Positions 47,301 through 56,112 of a stretch of 64,000 nucleotides of DNA are shown piece by piece. Location: NCBI RefSeq assembly GCF_000003815.2, contig NC_049980.1, positions 3,512,207 through 3,576,206 of the forward strand, given 5' to 3'. The notes beneath the pieces are model-generated. The model worked only from the letters and a program-made list of their open reading frames with translations. It searched no databases and had not been told where the DNA came from. Numbering within the stretch: position 1 is the first letter of the stretch; every line of letters begins with the position of its first letter. The stretch is from Branchiostoma floridae. Lineage: Eukaryota > Chordata > Leptocardii > Amphioxiformes > Branchiostomatidae. Made by a program: the position numbers and the translations under genes.

Positions 47301-48153
47301 TCTACAATATTTGGGTTAATAGATTATGAACATACTATTAAATGTAATAACATAATTTTTTATATACAGTAGTGGCACCACTATCATACTAGTACAACGC
47401 CTCCACTGCTTGACAACATTACAGTTCTACATGTATGCATCACACAATGTTGTTTATAACTTATGCACCACTACAATACTTATGACAAACAACAATCACT
47501 ACAATTCTTTTTCACACAATGTCTACTGCATTTGATTGTAGCATAGAGATGCTATGGGCTGGACTCAGACTGTACCATACCAATACTGACGAAGTGGCAC
47601 TCACATTAATGCATTTATTACTAATAGATTACTACTGAGAGACATAACCATGGCAACTGGTAATTCAGCATTTGCTGGAGTAATGCAGAATATCTCCTCC
47701 ATCACTCCTTACAAATTTTTTGTCTCCTGACCACTTCATGTAAATGTATGAATGTGCTTGCAGTGAGCACGCCCCCTAGCTGAGAAGGGAGTGTACTGCA
47801 TTTTAAAATGTTGATCATATCACTACCAAATGTTTCAAGAAAAAAAATAACAAAAAATCTTTGTTTTTTAAAAAAAGTTTTCAATTTGCATTAAAAATTA
47901 AAATGAAATCAAACATTACATTTTACTTCTTTTACATGGTCTAGAAAATGAAATAAATTCTATTCCATAGTTTGATATTGTATATTAGTAATGAATATCG
48001 CTAACATTTTGACATTTTTCTGAATAGGCTCCGGGAGAAGAGCTGGATGACCTGACCCTGGAGGCTGACCCAGGAGAGGAGTCAGAGGGGGAGGAGGAAA
48101 TGGACCAGGATGAGACACTGGAGATGGAGCCAGTTGTGGCACCTGATATGTAA
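38385..48153 (+). CDS. PLIN: Perilipin (PAT family), lipid-droplet coat protein (404 aa, 7 coding exons)
   Basis: Exons: 38385-38589 (exon from 38352), 39049-39291, 39875-40083, 40713-40850, 41389-41556, 42690-42815, 48028-48153; total 1215 nt, phases consistent. The PAT domain is clear (ITRVGSLPLVSASVTQVTNI, KYVGEMAEKTV, KLEPQIAVANSYAV). It is followed by a repeat-like amphipathic region (~95-135), an acidic linker, and a helical C-terminal half (LHFTVDLIQYAKENI, PQSFQDQLHNV, VANTPIQWV) matching the four-helix-bundle region of vertebrate PLIN2/3. The end is strongly acidic. Perilipins coat lipid droplets and control lipase access. ATG 38385 (gaaatcATGg) has a better context than the in-frame ATG at 38358, which would add nine residues. 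First exons come from 33033-33243 or 36195-36334. An alternative last exon is at 44291. Confidence 0.93.
41571..41772. mobile_element. Fold-back MITE just after perilipin exon 41389-41556
   Basis: Arms starting cataattccaccaggtgcca and ending tggcacctggtggaattatg pair over ~60-80 bp. The element starts 15 bases after the exon. Confidence 0.85.
42041..42232. mobile_element. TA-flanked MITE with tactgtaaatgca ends
   Basis: Ends tactgtaaatgcatttaag and gaacatttctgcatttacag ta are inverted, with gcgaacatt/gttcgcgg following. The TA boundary fits a Tc1/mariner-type target. 192 bp, perilipin intron. Confidence 0.7.
43360..43470. repeat. (CACT)n microsatellite
   Basis: About 110 bp of actcactc units in the perilipin last intron. 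The SLTHSLTH frames are artefacts. Confidence 0.97.
44291..44461 (+). CDS. PLIN: Alternative acidic last exon of the perilipin gene
   Basis: A good acceptor (tactgctgtgtag) is followed by an open frame in phase 0, the phase left by exon 42690-42815. It encodes VPARFLPAPDAVNEG and then an almost purely Asp/Glu/Gln/Arg stretch, ending TGA at 44459-44461 (56 residues). Exon 48028-48153 likewise encodes an acidic tail, so both are plausible mutually exclusive 3' ends. The same frame continues after the TGA to a second acidic stretch (EKEEESESDLLEE) ending TAA at 44540. Confidence 0.6.
   Translation, partial: VPARFLPAPDAVNEGRDEGQENEDERQDERQEEEDDLEESQEENDLEESQGDENLD
44690..44850. repeat. Imperfect 21-bp tandem repeat (atggaggtttttgagnnaaag)
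   Basis: At least four units at about 44752-44838. In one frame a unit reads MEVFEEK, a heptad, but upstream units contain stops. It lies directly behind the alternative perilipin exon. Confidence 0.6.
44965..45397 (+). mobile_element. hAT-like MITE, copy 2, with perfect 8-bp target duplication
   Basis: 433 bp, ends tagggctgggtaccggtac and gataccca gcccta. It is flanked by gttcacaa at 44957-44964 and 45398-45405. An 8-bp duplication and TAGGG ends fit the hAT superfamily. No coding capacity. Confidence 0.88.
45406..48027. other. Last perilipin intron, no gene seen
   Basis: AT-rich, with only short chance frames. Confidence 0.5.
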
Positions 48154-48248
48154 CTCCCAGTCAGTATTGCTACGGTCACAATTGCAAAAAATGGGCTCTG
48201 TTGGGAAGTAAATGGGCTGTTTTGTTGCACTTTCGGGCATGCCCCCTA

Positions 48249-48426
48249 TGGCCCAGTTTACACGAGGCAAAAAAAGGACTCGTCCTATAAATGAACTCCT
48301 ACGTTTGATGCTAGGACACATTTTTGCCTGTATAAAAATGAAAATGACGCGCTGCAGTGTGGCACCTCTGAACGTTGTAGGACATTTTTAGGACAAGTCA
48401 TTTTCTTGCCTCGTGTAAACTGGCCC
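48249..48426. mobile_element. MITE in the perilipin 3' region (ggcccagtttacacgaggc ends)
   Basis: Ends ggcccagtttacacgaggca and tgcctcgtgtaaactggccc are inverted over ~20 bp, with weaker inner pairing (aggac/gtcct). It lies 95 bp after the perilipin stop and is probably transcribed in its 3' UTR. Confidence 0.78.
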
Positions 48427-48531
48427 TATGTTGTCCCGTGGGACACCCTGCAGCTATATTTTGGCACGGCATTTTTAAAACTTTGAGTTAAGATAAACCC
48501 AGGACCTGGTGACACCAATGATACTCCACAT

Positions 48532-48935
48532 TATGTCATACCTATGACGTGAAAACGTTCGATACGGGTGTTCCGGACCGGGCCGTACGCTTCCGTATCG
48601 CACAGGTTCAAAAGGCGTATCACACAGGCTCCATTCGAGTAAATTGAACTGTTTAGAGCGGGCCGAATACGGCTCGATTGGCAATTCGGATACCTGATTC
48701 GGACGTTGGAACATTGCTGTTGCAACACTTTTGGTTCGAGGGCACCAAATTTGTTCAACTTCTGGCGCATTTCGCATCAAAACATGGGTTTTCTTAGGTG
48801 GGTATGACATAAATAAAATACAACACAGTGTATTCCGCATCACCATCGGTCTCAGCCCTCCCGCGGGTCGGATCGCCCGCGGTCGGGCTGATACCTTGGG
48901 TGATACGGAATACACCGTGTTGTATTCTATATGTA
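48532..48935. mobile_element. Short TIR element copy 2 plus inverted partner
   Basis: tatgtcatacctatgac to gggtatgacataa (48532-48812) matches 17759-17870. It is followed by atacaacacagtgtattccg (near 48817), inverted at 48907-48930 (cggaatacaccgtgttgtat). A diverged relative is at about 61126-61365. Confidence 0.6.
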
Positions 48936-50180
48936 CATGTAGTCGGCAGTCATCCGGTACAAATTTTGACTGCTGAGCCCATCCAATGGGCCCTGGTGCA
49001 GTTGTAACTGTAGCATATCCTGGGGCATTTTATCTGTGCAGCCCCTGAGAATACAATTAAGAATCTGGCCAGTAATGCCAGATCTGCCATATGCTTTCAT
49101 TTATTGTGACTGTGAATGTTACATTTATTTTAACAGAAGATGAAAATATTTTAGAATCTCTATAGAAATATTTTAATGACCTTGACAGAAACGTTTGTTG
49201 CTTCTATATATATAATGTAATCTGTGCCCTGATATCCTGTGAAAGGTGATATATTATAGAAGCATTAAGCCTTTATTCTAGCACAAAAATAAGTTTTGCT
49301 TCACTGAATCTCAACTCTTCATGAAGAAGGCATGAAATGAATAACGCTAAAACTACATTAAGTGGAACAGAAACTAATTATTTACATGTAACATCCTTCA
49401 ATAGTCTTTGCTCTTGTGTACTATTAATATGGTATTATTGAACTAAAATGCAACCACAACCCTAGATGTCATTCCACAACTACGTCACATCAAACACAGG
49501 ACAGTCGGCTTTAGTTTAGGTCATTATTTTGAATTACGGTAAATTACCGCTTACAGTATGCAGACATGTCAAAATATAAATCATATTTAAATACTGGTCC
49601 CATCTGTTCTGAATAGATGTTGCAACTTGAGTATTTTTTGTGACATGAAAACTATGCGTTGATGTGGATCAAATGTTGCTGTGATTTGTGACAATTAAAT
49701 TATATCCTCTGCATAAATAGTCTTATTGCATCTGTTGTTGTACGTATAGTACAAGCAGGAGTTAGCATTGATTAACTTCATGGAATATTCATGCATGGCG
49801 GCTATATTTTCACTAGCGTGTGTGTGTGTGTGTTTGTGTGTGTTTGTGAGTGTGTGAGTGTGCGTGAGAGAGTGCGTGTTTGTGTGTGTGTGAGAGAGTG
49901 TGAGTGTGTGTGTGTGAAAGAGTGTGAGTGTGTTTGTGTATGTATGTGTGCCTGTCAAGAAGATGACTCAGAAACGGCTGGATGGATTGGTTTCATAAGC
50001 TACAGAGTGGCATAGTTGGCTAACACTCGTCACTATGCCAAATTATACACGCTCAAGTTGCTACAGAAACGACAAGAAAACTTGCTGCACTTCTAGTCAT
50101 GAAGGCTAACAAAGAAAAACAACTTTGATCTTCTTCTATGCTTCATATGGTAAAGGCGACGATTTGGCAGCGAACCCACT
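48936..50180. other. Intergenic between perilipin and the LRR array
   Basis: Contains a gtgtgtgt/gagtgtgtg microsatellite at 49816-49950. No gene is seen. Confidence 0.6.
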
Positions 50181-50189
50181 GCGAAAGCG

Positions 50190-50483
50190 ACGGCATATAG
50201 TACCTTGATATAAGTACTGTCTCACTGGTACAATGTAGATGCTTTGATGTCCTCGCTTTTTATCTCCGCGTAGACGTGCTGAATTCGAAGTTCGATGTTT
50301 GGTCGTCACCGTTTACCGAAGAGCCTTGTATACGTTGAGATGTGCACGACGGAAGTCACTGCTCTGAGCAACACTACATATGTCTAGAACGTGCATGGCG
50401 ATTAGTGTTTCCAACGGCAAGGCGTCAAGCCTGGTCCTTTCTTCACCTGAAAACGATTTTGTAGCAGACGGCCTAGGCCGGCA
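50190..50483 (-). pseudogene. Relic of the deleted cytoplasmic tail of LRR receptor A
   Basis: After the stop at 50484, broken frames still match the tails of B and C (ALPLETL, VAQSSDFRRAHLN, and an RLRGDKK-type remnant of YAEIKDED). Internal stops and loss of about 300 bp relative to B show it is no longer translated. Confidence 0.75.
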
Positions 50484-53400
50484 TCACTTTGACCAACACT
50501 GAAAACGATTGAAGCTCTCCCTTTTCCATCTGGCAAAAGCAACAAGCATGATGGCAAGGAAAACACCAACGATGCCACCTGTTAGCCCTGAGGAAAAACA
50601 AAAGCTTTGATTATGCTTTGGTCACAATTGCGTCGGAGGTACATTGTATATAGCCCCGGCCAGGCTTTGAAGAAACAGATTTGTCTCCATGGACTGCCGG
50701 ATACCCTGGATTGAAATTTGTGTTTTTGAAGCAAGAGCGCGAATAAAAAAACGTTTGGCCAAAAAGAAGTTGCATGGTATGTTAGAAAGGTGTATAATGT
50801 TTCATAGAGAGACCGTTCAACAAACAAGCAACTATACGACCCCCTTCCAGCCATTTCATCTGTAGTAAGGCAGCGCCGGCTCGCCCTAGCAGGGCATGTG
50901 GTTCGTGGTAACGAGCCTGCAGCCGAAAATTGATGCGCGAGCGGATGTCATCCATAAACTAGTAATCAAATTAACGTGGCCTTACTAAATTTAGTAAAGT
51001 AATGTGATAGAGGGGTGCTATCGCATTTTTCAGTATCAATGTGATAGCACCCCTCTATCACATTAATTCACTAGTACGAGGGAAAAGATTGTGTCTGTTA
51101 GTGGAAAAATGGGGTAGCACCGCTCTATCACATTAATTCACTTGTAAAAGATTAACAAGCTTGTCTACATTTGTGTCTGCTAGAGAAAAAAATGTGATTA
51201 CACCTCTTTATCACATTAACCCTATTCAGACCGGGGGGGGGGGGCTTTTGAGGCCCGCGCTTACTTTGATGTCCTATAACGCCAGAACGGCTTACGCTAG
51301 AGCCACCAAATTTGGTGAGTTTTCCTAAAATATTGTTGGCAACAATTTTAAAAAGTTTGACAAATTTTCCATTTTTTCGTGTTGCCATGGCAACCGTTTG
51401 TTGACAGGCAGTTTTGCCAAAAATCACTATTTTTGGTTCTAACAATGTATTTTTCACAATTATTTGCTATATTTCTGCTATTTTGTTTCATAAATAAAAT
51501 CTTATATTATTTAGCATATCTTTCATAATTATGTATGCATAAATTATGCTAATTTGATGACGTCATCAGCCCAAAATCCAAGATGGCGGACCGTATGGCC
51601 AGATCAAGAATAACAAGCTAATTATCCCTTAAAAGTTGTAACCACCTGCTATTTTTTCATCTAAATGAATGAATCTAGTCTATTTCCATTGCTCTTTGTG
51701 GTTATTTGTTGCAAAAAAAGTATTTTTAAAAATTCAAGGTGGTCGATATAATATGGCGGAGCCCAACTCGTATCTTAGATGTGCATGACGTCATTTTATG
51801 ACGTCATTTTGACGTCATTGATGTTGCTATTGGCAACGCAAGTCGTAATAAACATTATTATTCTGTTATCTGCACTTGTTGTTACATTTTTGCAGCATAA
51901 CTTGAAGTTTTCTTTTTTCATGGGTCCGGCCAATATAATCAAATTGATGACGTCATAATTACGTCATCTTACGTCAACGTAACGTCAAACGTCACATACA
52001 CGTCAGATATTATGTCGACATTATGTCCTAAAAATTTGGTGGCCCTTCAGCACGTCGTTTTAGAGTTATAGGACATCAAAGTGGAGGGCCTCAAAAGCCC
52101 CCCCCCCCCCGGTCCAGGGATGACCAAAAAAGCCCGGTCTGAATAGGGTTAAATCACTATAGTATATAGACAATTATTGACATAACAGTCTTTACACAGC
52201 AAGTTATCACAACTTTTCCAACTATCACGTTTTCGGTCCTAAAATTCAGGGCTAAATAAATGTGATATACAATTAAGTCTTCAAATTTGTACGTAATCAT
52301 TTTCATAGCACATTATAAACGGGTCAATTGCCTGGAAAGAAAGCAATCCTGTCAAATTTCTTCCTGTCTCATGCGTCGATAGCTTACCGATAAGGACCAA
52401 CCAGTGCCTAGCAGTAAGATCTAAAAATATACAGAGGCAGACACTTTTAAGGTGCAATAACCAAACTTCACCGAAATTTTTTGCACAAATGTCTAAAGTG
52501 GAAGAATCACACAGATGCTTTAACACTATTGTAAACCTATTGTTTTTTGTATGTCACTTTCAAAATATGCCAGAATATTTAAAAGAATTAAAGAATAATA
52601 GATTCAAAATTTCATATTTTGAAAAGAAGTGTCTAACATATTATTTCATTGAGAACAATTCAAACTTATTACAAATACTGTTTAAAAATCCTTGCGGTGA
52701 CTTGGAATGGACTCTATATCGGTGTCAATTTTAGACAAGTGAATAAATAAAAGATTAAGGTAACAATTAGGGCACAAAACCGTTTTTTTTCTTATTGGGC
52801 CGGTCCGGAAAATTCGATGGACCGGATGTTGGACCTATTAGAAAATAAACAGATTATATGATCATGACGTTTTGGGATCTTACCGGTCGAAGAAAATAAC
52901 AAGAGTGAAGTAGAGTTAATTAAGTTTAAAGTCATTTCTACCAAGGAATTTTGATAAAAGTTCCTTGTTTCTACCAACCGCACTTGTAAGGCAGTAAGTC
53001 TTACAGAATTTCAAAAGTGGGAGTCAAATACTCCACCAAACATGTTGCTTTGTAGCGAAATAGACCATTGTTTTTGGTATTATCCATTCACATATTTTCT
53101 CATATTGAATCAGGCTCAGGTCCTGGACCTGATCCTCTGGACCTGAACTGGACCTGGACCTGAATTTTCTGTACCGGTACCCAGCCCTAGTAACAATACA
53201 ATAGTTCAAACCATATTATGGAAGAATTTAAAAGGACTCACCTTTCCACCAAATGAGCTGATGTTGGGACGTACTGGCAGTGGTTCTCTCCCAGCTGAGT
53301 GTAAGTGTTGGGAGTTCTGTCTCGGCGGTTGTATTCTTCTCGGAGTCTCGATTCCCTGCCTTACCCAGGTACAATGTTCGTTGTGGATTGGGAGATGTAC

Positions 53401-54127
53401 ACGTTGATAGAGAGACGTTTTGTAGCGACTTGCCCTTCAATTCTCGTGGTGAGTCACATCTTAAGGCATTCTCTGCCAGATGTACTACGACCTCCCGTTG
53501 AATCCCATCCAGGATAATTGGGACGTCATTCGGATGGAAATTACAGTTGGCCAACATGCACGCCCTCACTCGAGGGAGAGGAGCGTTGACACAACCTTCG
53601 TCCCGGTGTTCCCACACACATCGCCGCAGACGGGCGAGCCACTGGATCTTACAGTCACAAAGGAAAGGATTCTGCCATATGCGCAGATAAAAAGACATAT
53701 GCTGCGGCTTCAGTCCGTCCAGAAAAGTTTTGACTATCGTAGTGATGCGGTTAGATTGAAGATAAAGATATTTCAGATAAGGTGGGAAGTCAAGGAAGGC
53801 ACTGTCGACCTTTGCTATTTCATTGTTGTGCAGTTTCAATGTCATGATTCTTGAGACATTACGAAGTGAAGGCCACGGAAAGTCTTTCAACCGATTGTCA
53901 GACAAATCTAGATGACGGAGCATCGGCATTTCTGGTACATATTTTAAATGTTCAATGTCATTTGACTGTAACAGGAGCGCTTCTAGGGTGAGAAATGAGA
54001 GTACGTTGTCGGGTATGGTCTTCAATTTCGGAGATTGCCAAGCGCAGTTACCATACGTCCAACAAATGTTGGTGGCGTCGACGCTTGTTGAGATCGGTAG
54101 AAGTACAATCGAAAAGACGAGAAACAT
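50484..54127 (-). CDS. LRR transmembrane receptor A, short-tailed (329 aa, 2 exons)
   Basis: Exon 1 is 54127-53242 (886 nt, donor gtgagtcc) and exon 2 is 50587-50484 (acceptor ttcctcag). The start is placed at the ATG before FLVFSIVLLP by comparison with B and C; the frame is open upstream to 54214. Order: signal peptide, cysteine-containing LRRNT (NICWTYGNC), four LRRs (LLLQSNDIEHL, LDLSDNRLKDF, LKLHNNEIAKV, LYLQSNRITTI), LRRCT (NPFLCDCKIQWLARLRRC), Ser/Thr/Pro stalk, membrane span GGIVGVFLAIMLVAFA and only ~15 cytoplasmic residues before TGA. B and C have tails >200 residues. It is either a tail-less (decoy-like) receptor or a pseudogene. The intron is swollen to 2.65 kb by two MITEs. Confidence 0.82.
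51001..51212. repeat. Palindromic gtgatagcacccctctatcac repeat cluster in the LRR A intron
   Basis: The unit atgtgatagcacccctctat is present in both orientations at 51001-51070 and again near 51105 and 51190. The same units recur in the LRR C intron at 61574-61690 and are absent from B. Confidence 0.85.
51220..52148. mobile_element. piggyBac-like MITE with TTAA target duplication
   Basis: 929 bp, ends ccctattcagaccggggg and cccggtctgaataggg, flanked by TTAA (51216-51219, 52149-52152). A longer inner inversion follows (ggcccgc/gtcctataa vs ttataggac/gggcc). TTAA plus CCC ends is the piggyBac signature. The paralogous site in LRR C (61676-61700) is empty. No transposase. Confidence 0.88.
52768..53189 (-). 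mobile_element. hAT-like MITE, copy 3, with perfect 8-bp target duplication
   Basis: Reverse orientation. Flanked by gtaacaat at 52760-52767 and 53190-53197. The paralogous intron sites of C (near 62305) and B (near 57168) are empty. Confidence 0.88.
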
Positions 54128-54189
54128 GCTGGCTGATGTCGTTTGCGTTGTCACAAAAGAGTGAAATTTCACCTTTTTAAGCCCTATTT

Positions 54190-54360
54190 CCAGATGGTTG
54201 TAACAGGAGGGCATGTAGGGTGAGGAAGGGTGGTATGCTGTCGGGAATGGTGTTCAATTTTGGCGGTCGCCCCGCGCAGTTACCGTAAAATCCAACAAAT
54301 GTTGGCGACGTTGACGCTTGTTAAGAACGATAGATGTACAACCGAAAAGATGAGAAACAT
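54190..54360 (-). pseudogene. 5' fragment of a further LRR receptor copy
   Basis: The minus strand from an ATG at 54360-54358 reads a signal-peptide-like stretch and VANICW, then shifts frame and stops inside LRRNT. Homology to A-C ends at ~54190, about 60 bp upstream of receptor A. It looks like a partial tandem duplication. Confidence 0.8.
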
Positions 54361-54384
54361 GTCGGCTGATAACGTTTAGATTAT

Positions 54385-54960
54385 AACAAAAGAGTAAAGC
54401 ACAACGTTTTTAGGCCATGTTTTCAGACGTAGTCTCCAACGTTGTCAAAATTCTGTGACTGTGCCGTCTGTACCGTCTGGCTTTGAATGCATCTTTTTGC
54501 TGATTTAATTGTCTCAGACTCTGACGTGACGGAGCGACGTAAACATTTTCCTACTGATCTACATGGCTACATGGCCGCCTTTGTAGTGCTTAGTTTCATC
54601 GATGGACCGGAACGTTGCAAATCGTTCTTACCGGTATCCTAAGATATTAAAAGAGTGTCCACCGGCAGATCCCCCCACAAAATATCTGGGTGTGTGCCAT
54701 GGTCACGACTTGAGTAAAATGAATGCATCTGTAGACGAGCCAATCTCAGATAGGAGAGTGAAATCGGTTTCTGAGTAATGTCATTTTCCATAGTCAAAAG
54801 TAATGGTACAATCTGTTTATCCATGAACAACACGTTGCGATTAGTCTGAGCTTGGGTTTATGGTGGGATTTTAGGTTGGGTTGGGAAGTTAAACTGGTAT
54901 GTGCACAACAATGCACAGAAAACATAACCGTTGTGTTTTGTTTTTTCTCCCATAATAAAG
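54385..54960. repeat. Conserved 5' flank of the LRR units (copies at 54385, 58180, 63300)
   Basis: ~570 bp upstream of each receptor is shared (tttttaggccat, atttaattgtctca-type runs, gatctacat, tgttgtgattagtct, ttcaagccaaccgtact in B and C). It therefore belongs to the duplicated unit and probably contains the promoter. The other copies run to about 58760 and 63860. Confidence 0.75.
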
Positions 54961-55252
54961 GGAAACTTTTTTTTTAAATTTGTCTTTCATAAAACAATTA
55001 TTGCGGAGAGAGCTTAAACAGATAACTCTGTCCAAAATTAACAGCTTGTCTGAATTAATTGAAAGACGAAGAAAAACTGTTTTGCTTGACACTAAAGAAC
55101 AGGCTTCAAGGATCAGGCTACGGAGTCAACATTTTGCAACAATGCAGACTTGTGCAACTAAATGTGCATTCCATGTGCATGTCAAACTTAAGGTTGGTTA
55201 ACCCTGCTTTGAGCTGATGACGTCGACCACATCGCCAGTATGCCTACCACTA

Positions 55253-55758
55253 CATGCCCGTAGCCGGGGGGGGGGGGGTGTCGGAAGCCCCCCCACCCCA
55301 CACACACACGAAGGTCCGCTTTTTTTTACGCTCCAAGGTCCGCTTTTTCATGTCCAAGATTTATTTTTCAAAGGCATGACTGATTTGCGTTTTTCACTGA
55401 TAGACATTTCATTCAATCTATGCAAGTATCGGCAAAATTTGCCCAAGAAAATGAAGGAAATAGTTTCAATGGGTCCAGATTTCACAATTTCTCCAGACCT
55501 CCATTGCAACGCCTCGCGTCTTTGGTGGTCAGACATGGTGAAAATATGTCAGGGGAGTCGCCTTCAAAGACTTACGCCGAAAGCCTTGTATACATATTTT
55601 TATAGAAATTCCATTAAACTTGGCCATCAAATTTTGTCCGTCAAAATGCAGGAAATAGTGTTTCAGAGGGTCAAGATTTCAAAAGGCAGTTCGATGGTCC
55701 GACAAGCACTATATAAAAAGACCCCCCCCCCCCAACCGAAATCCTGGCTACGGGCATG
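55253..55758. mobile_element. DNA transposon (MITE) with 5-bp CACTA target duplication
   Basis: 506 bp, perfect 13-bp TIRs catgcccgtagcc and ggctacgggcatg, flanked by CACTA (55248-55252, 55759-55763). G and C homopolymers sit inside each end. The paralogous site near 59757 (ctaccacactaagc) lacks it. Superfamily not assigned. Confidence 0.82.
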
Positions 55759-56112
55759 CACTAGCCTGACTAGGCTACCTTAACATTCCTTGATGACAGA
55801 TTGTTTTGAAATTACAGTTTGACCGTGTCACTCTTCACACTATGCCAAATCATACCCGCTCTGGACTCACAAATTTGTTCGTTACATGGTTGGGAGAAAG
55901 GCTAGCAACCCCTCACTGTATACCTCTAATAGTCTAAAATCCTGCTACAGGAACAGTAAAGAAACTTGCTGCCCTACTAGACCTGAAAGGTAACAAAGAA
56001 AAACAACTTATAGGTGTCAATGACCGAAAAATGGGACGAAGAAAACAACTTTGATCTTGTTCTGTGCTTTGTGGTTAAGTTCGCCATGGGAAAGTGAAGG
56101 CACATCGTACCT

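Noticed and set aside
53280-54180. Plus-strand ORFs (MVLSQLSVS..., MYYDLPLNP..., also in units B and C) conserved among copies
   Set aside because: They are antisense to LRR exon 1 and are conserved only because the receptor is; they lack protein-like composition.
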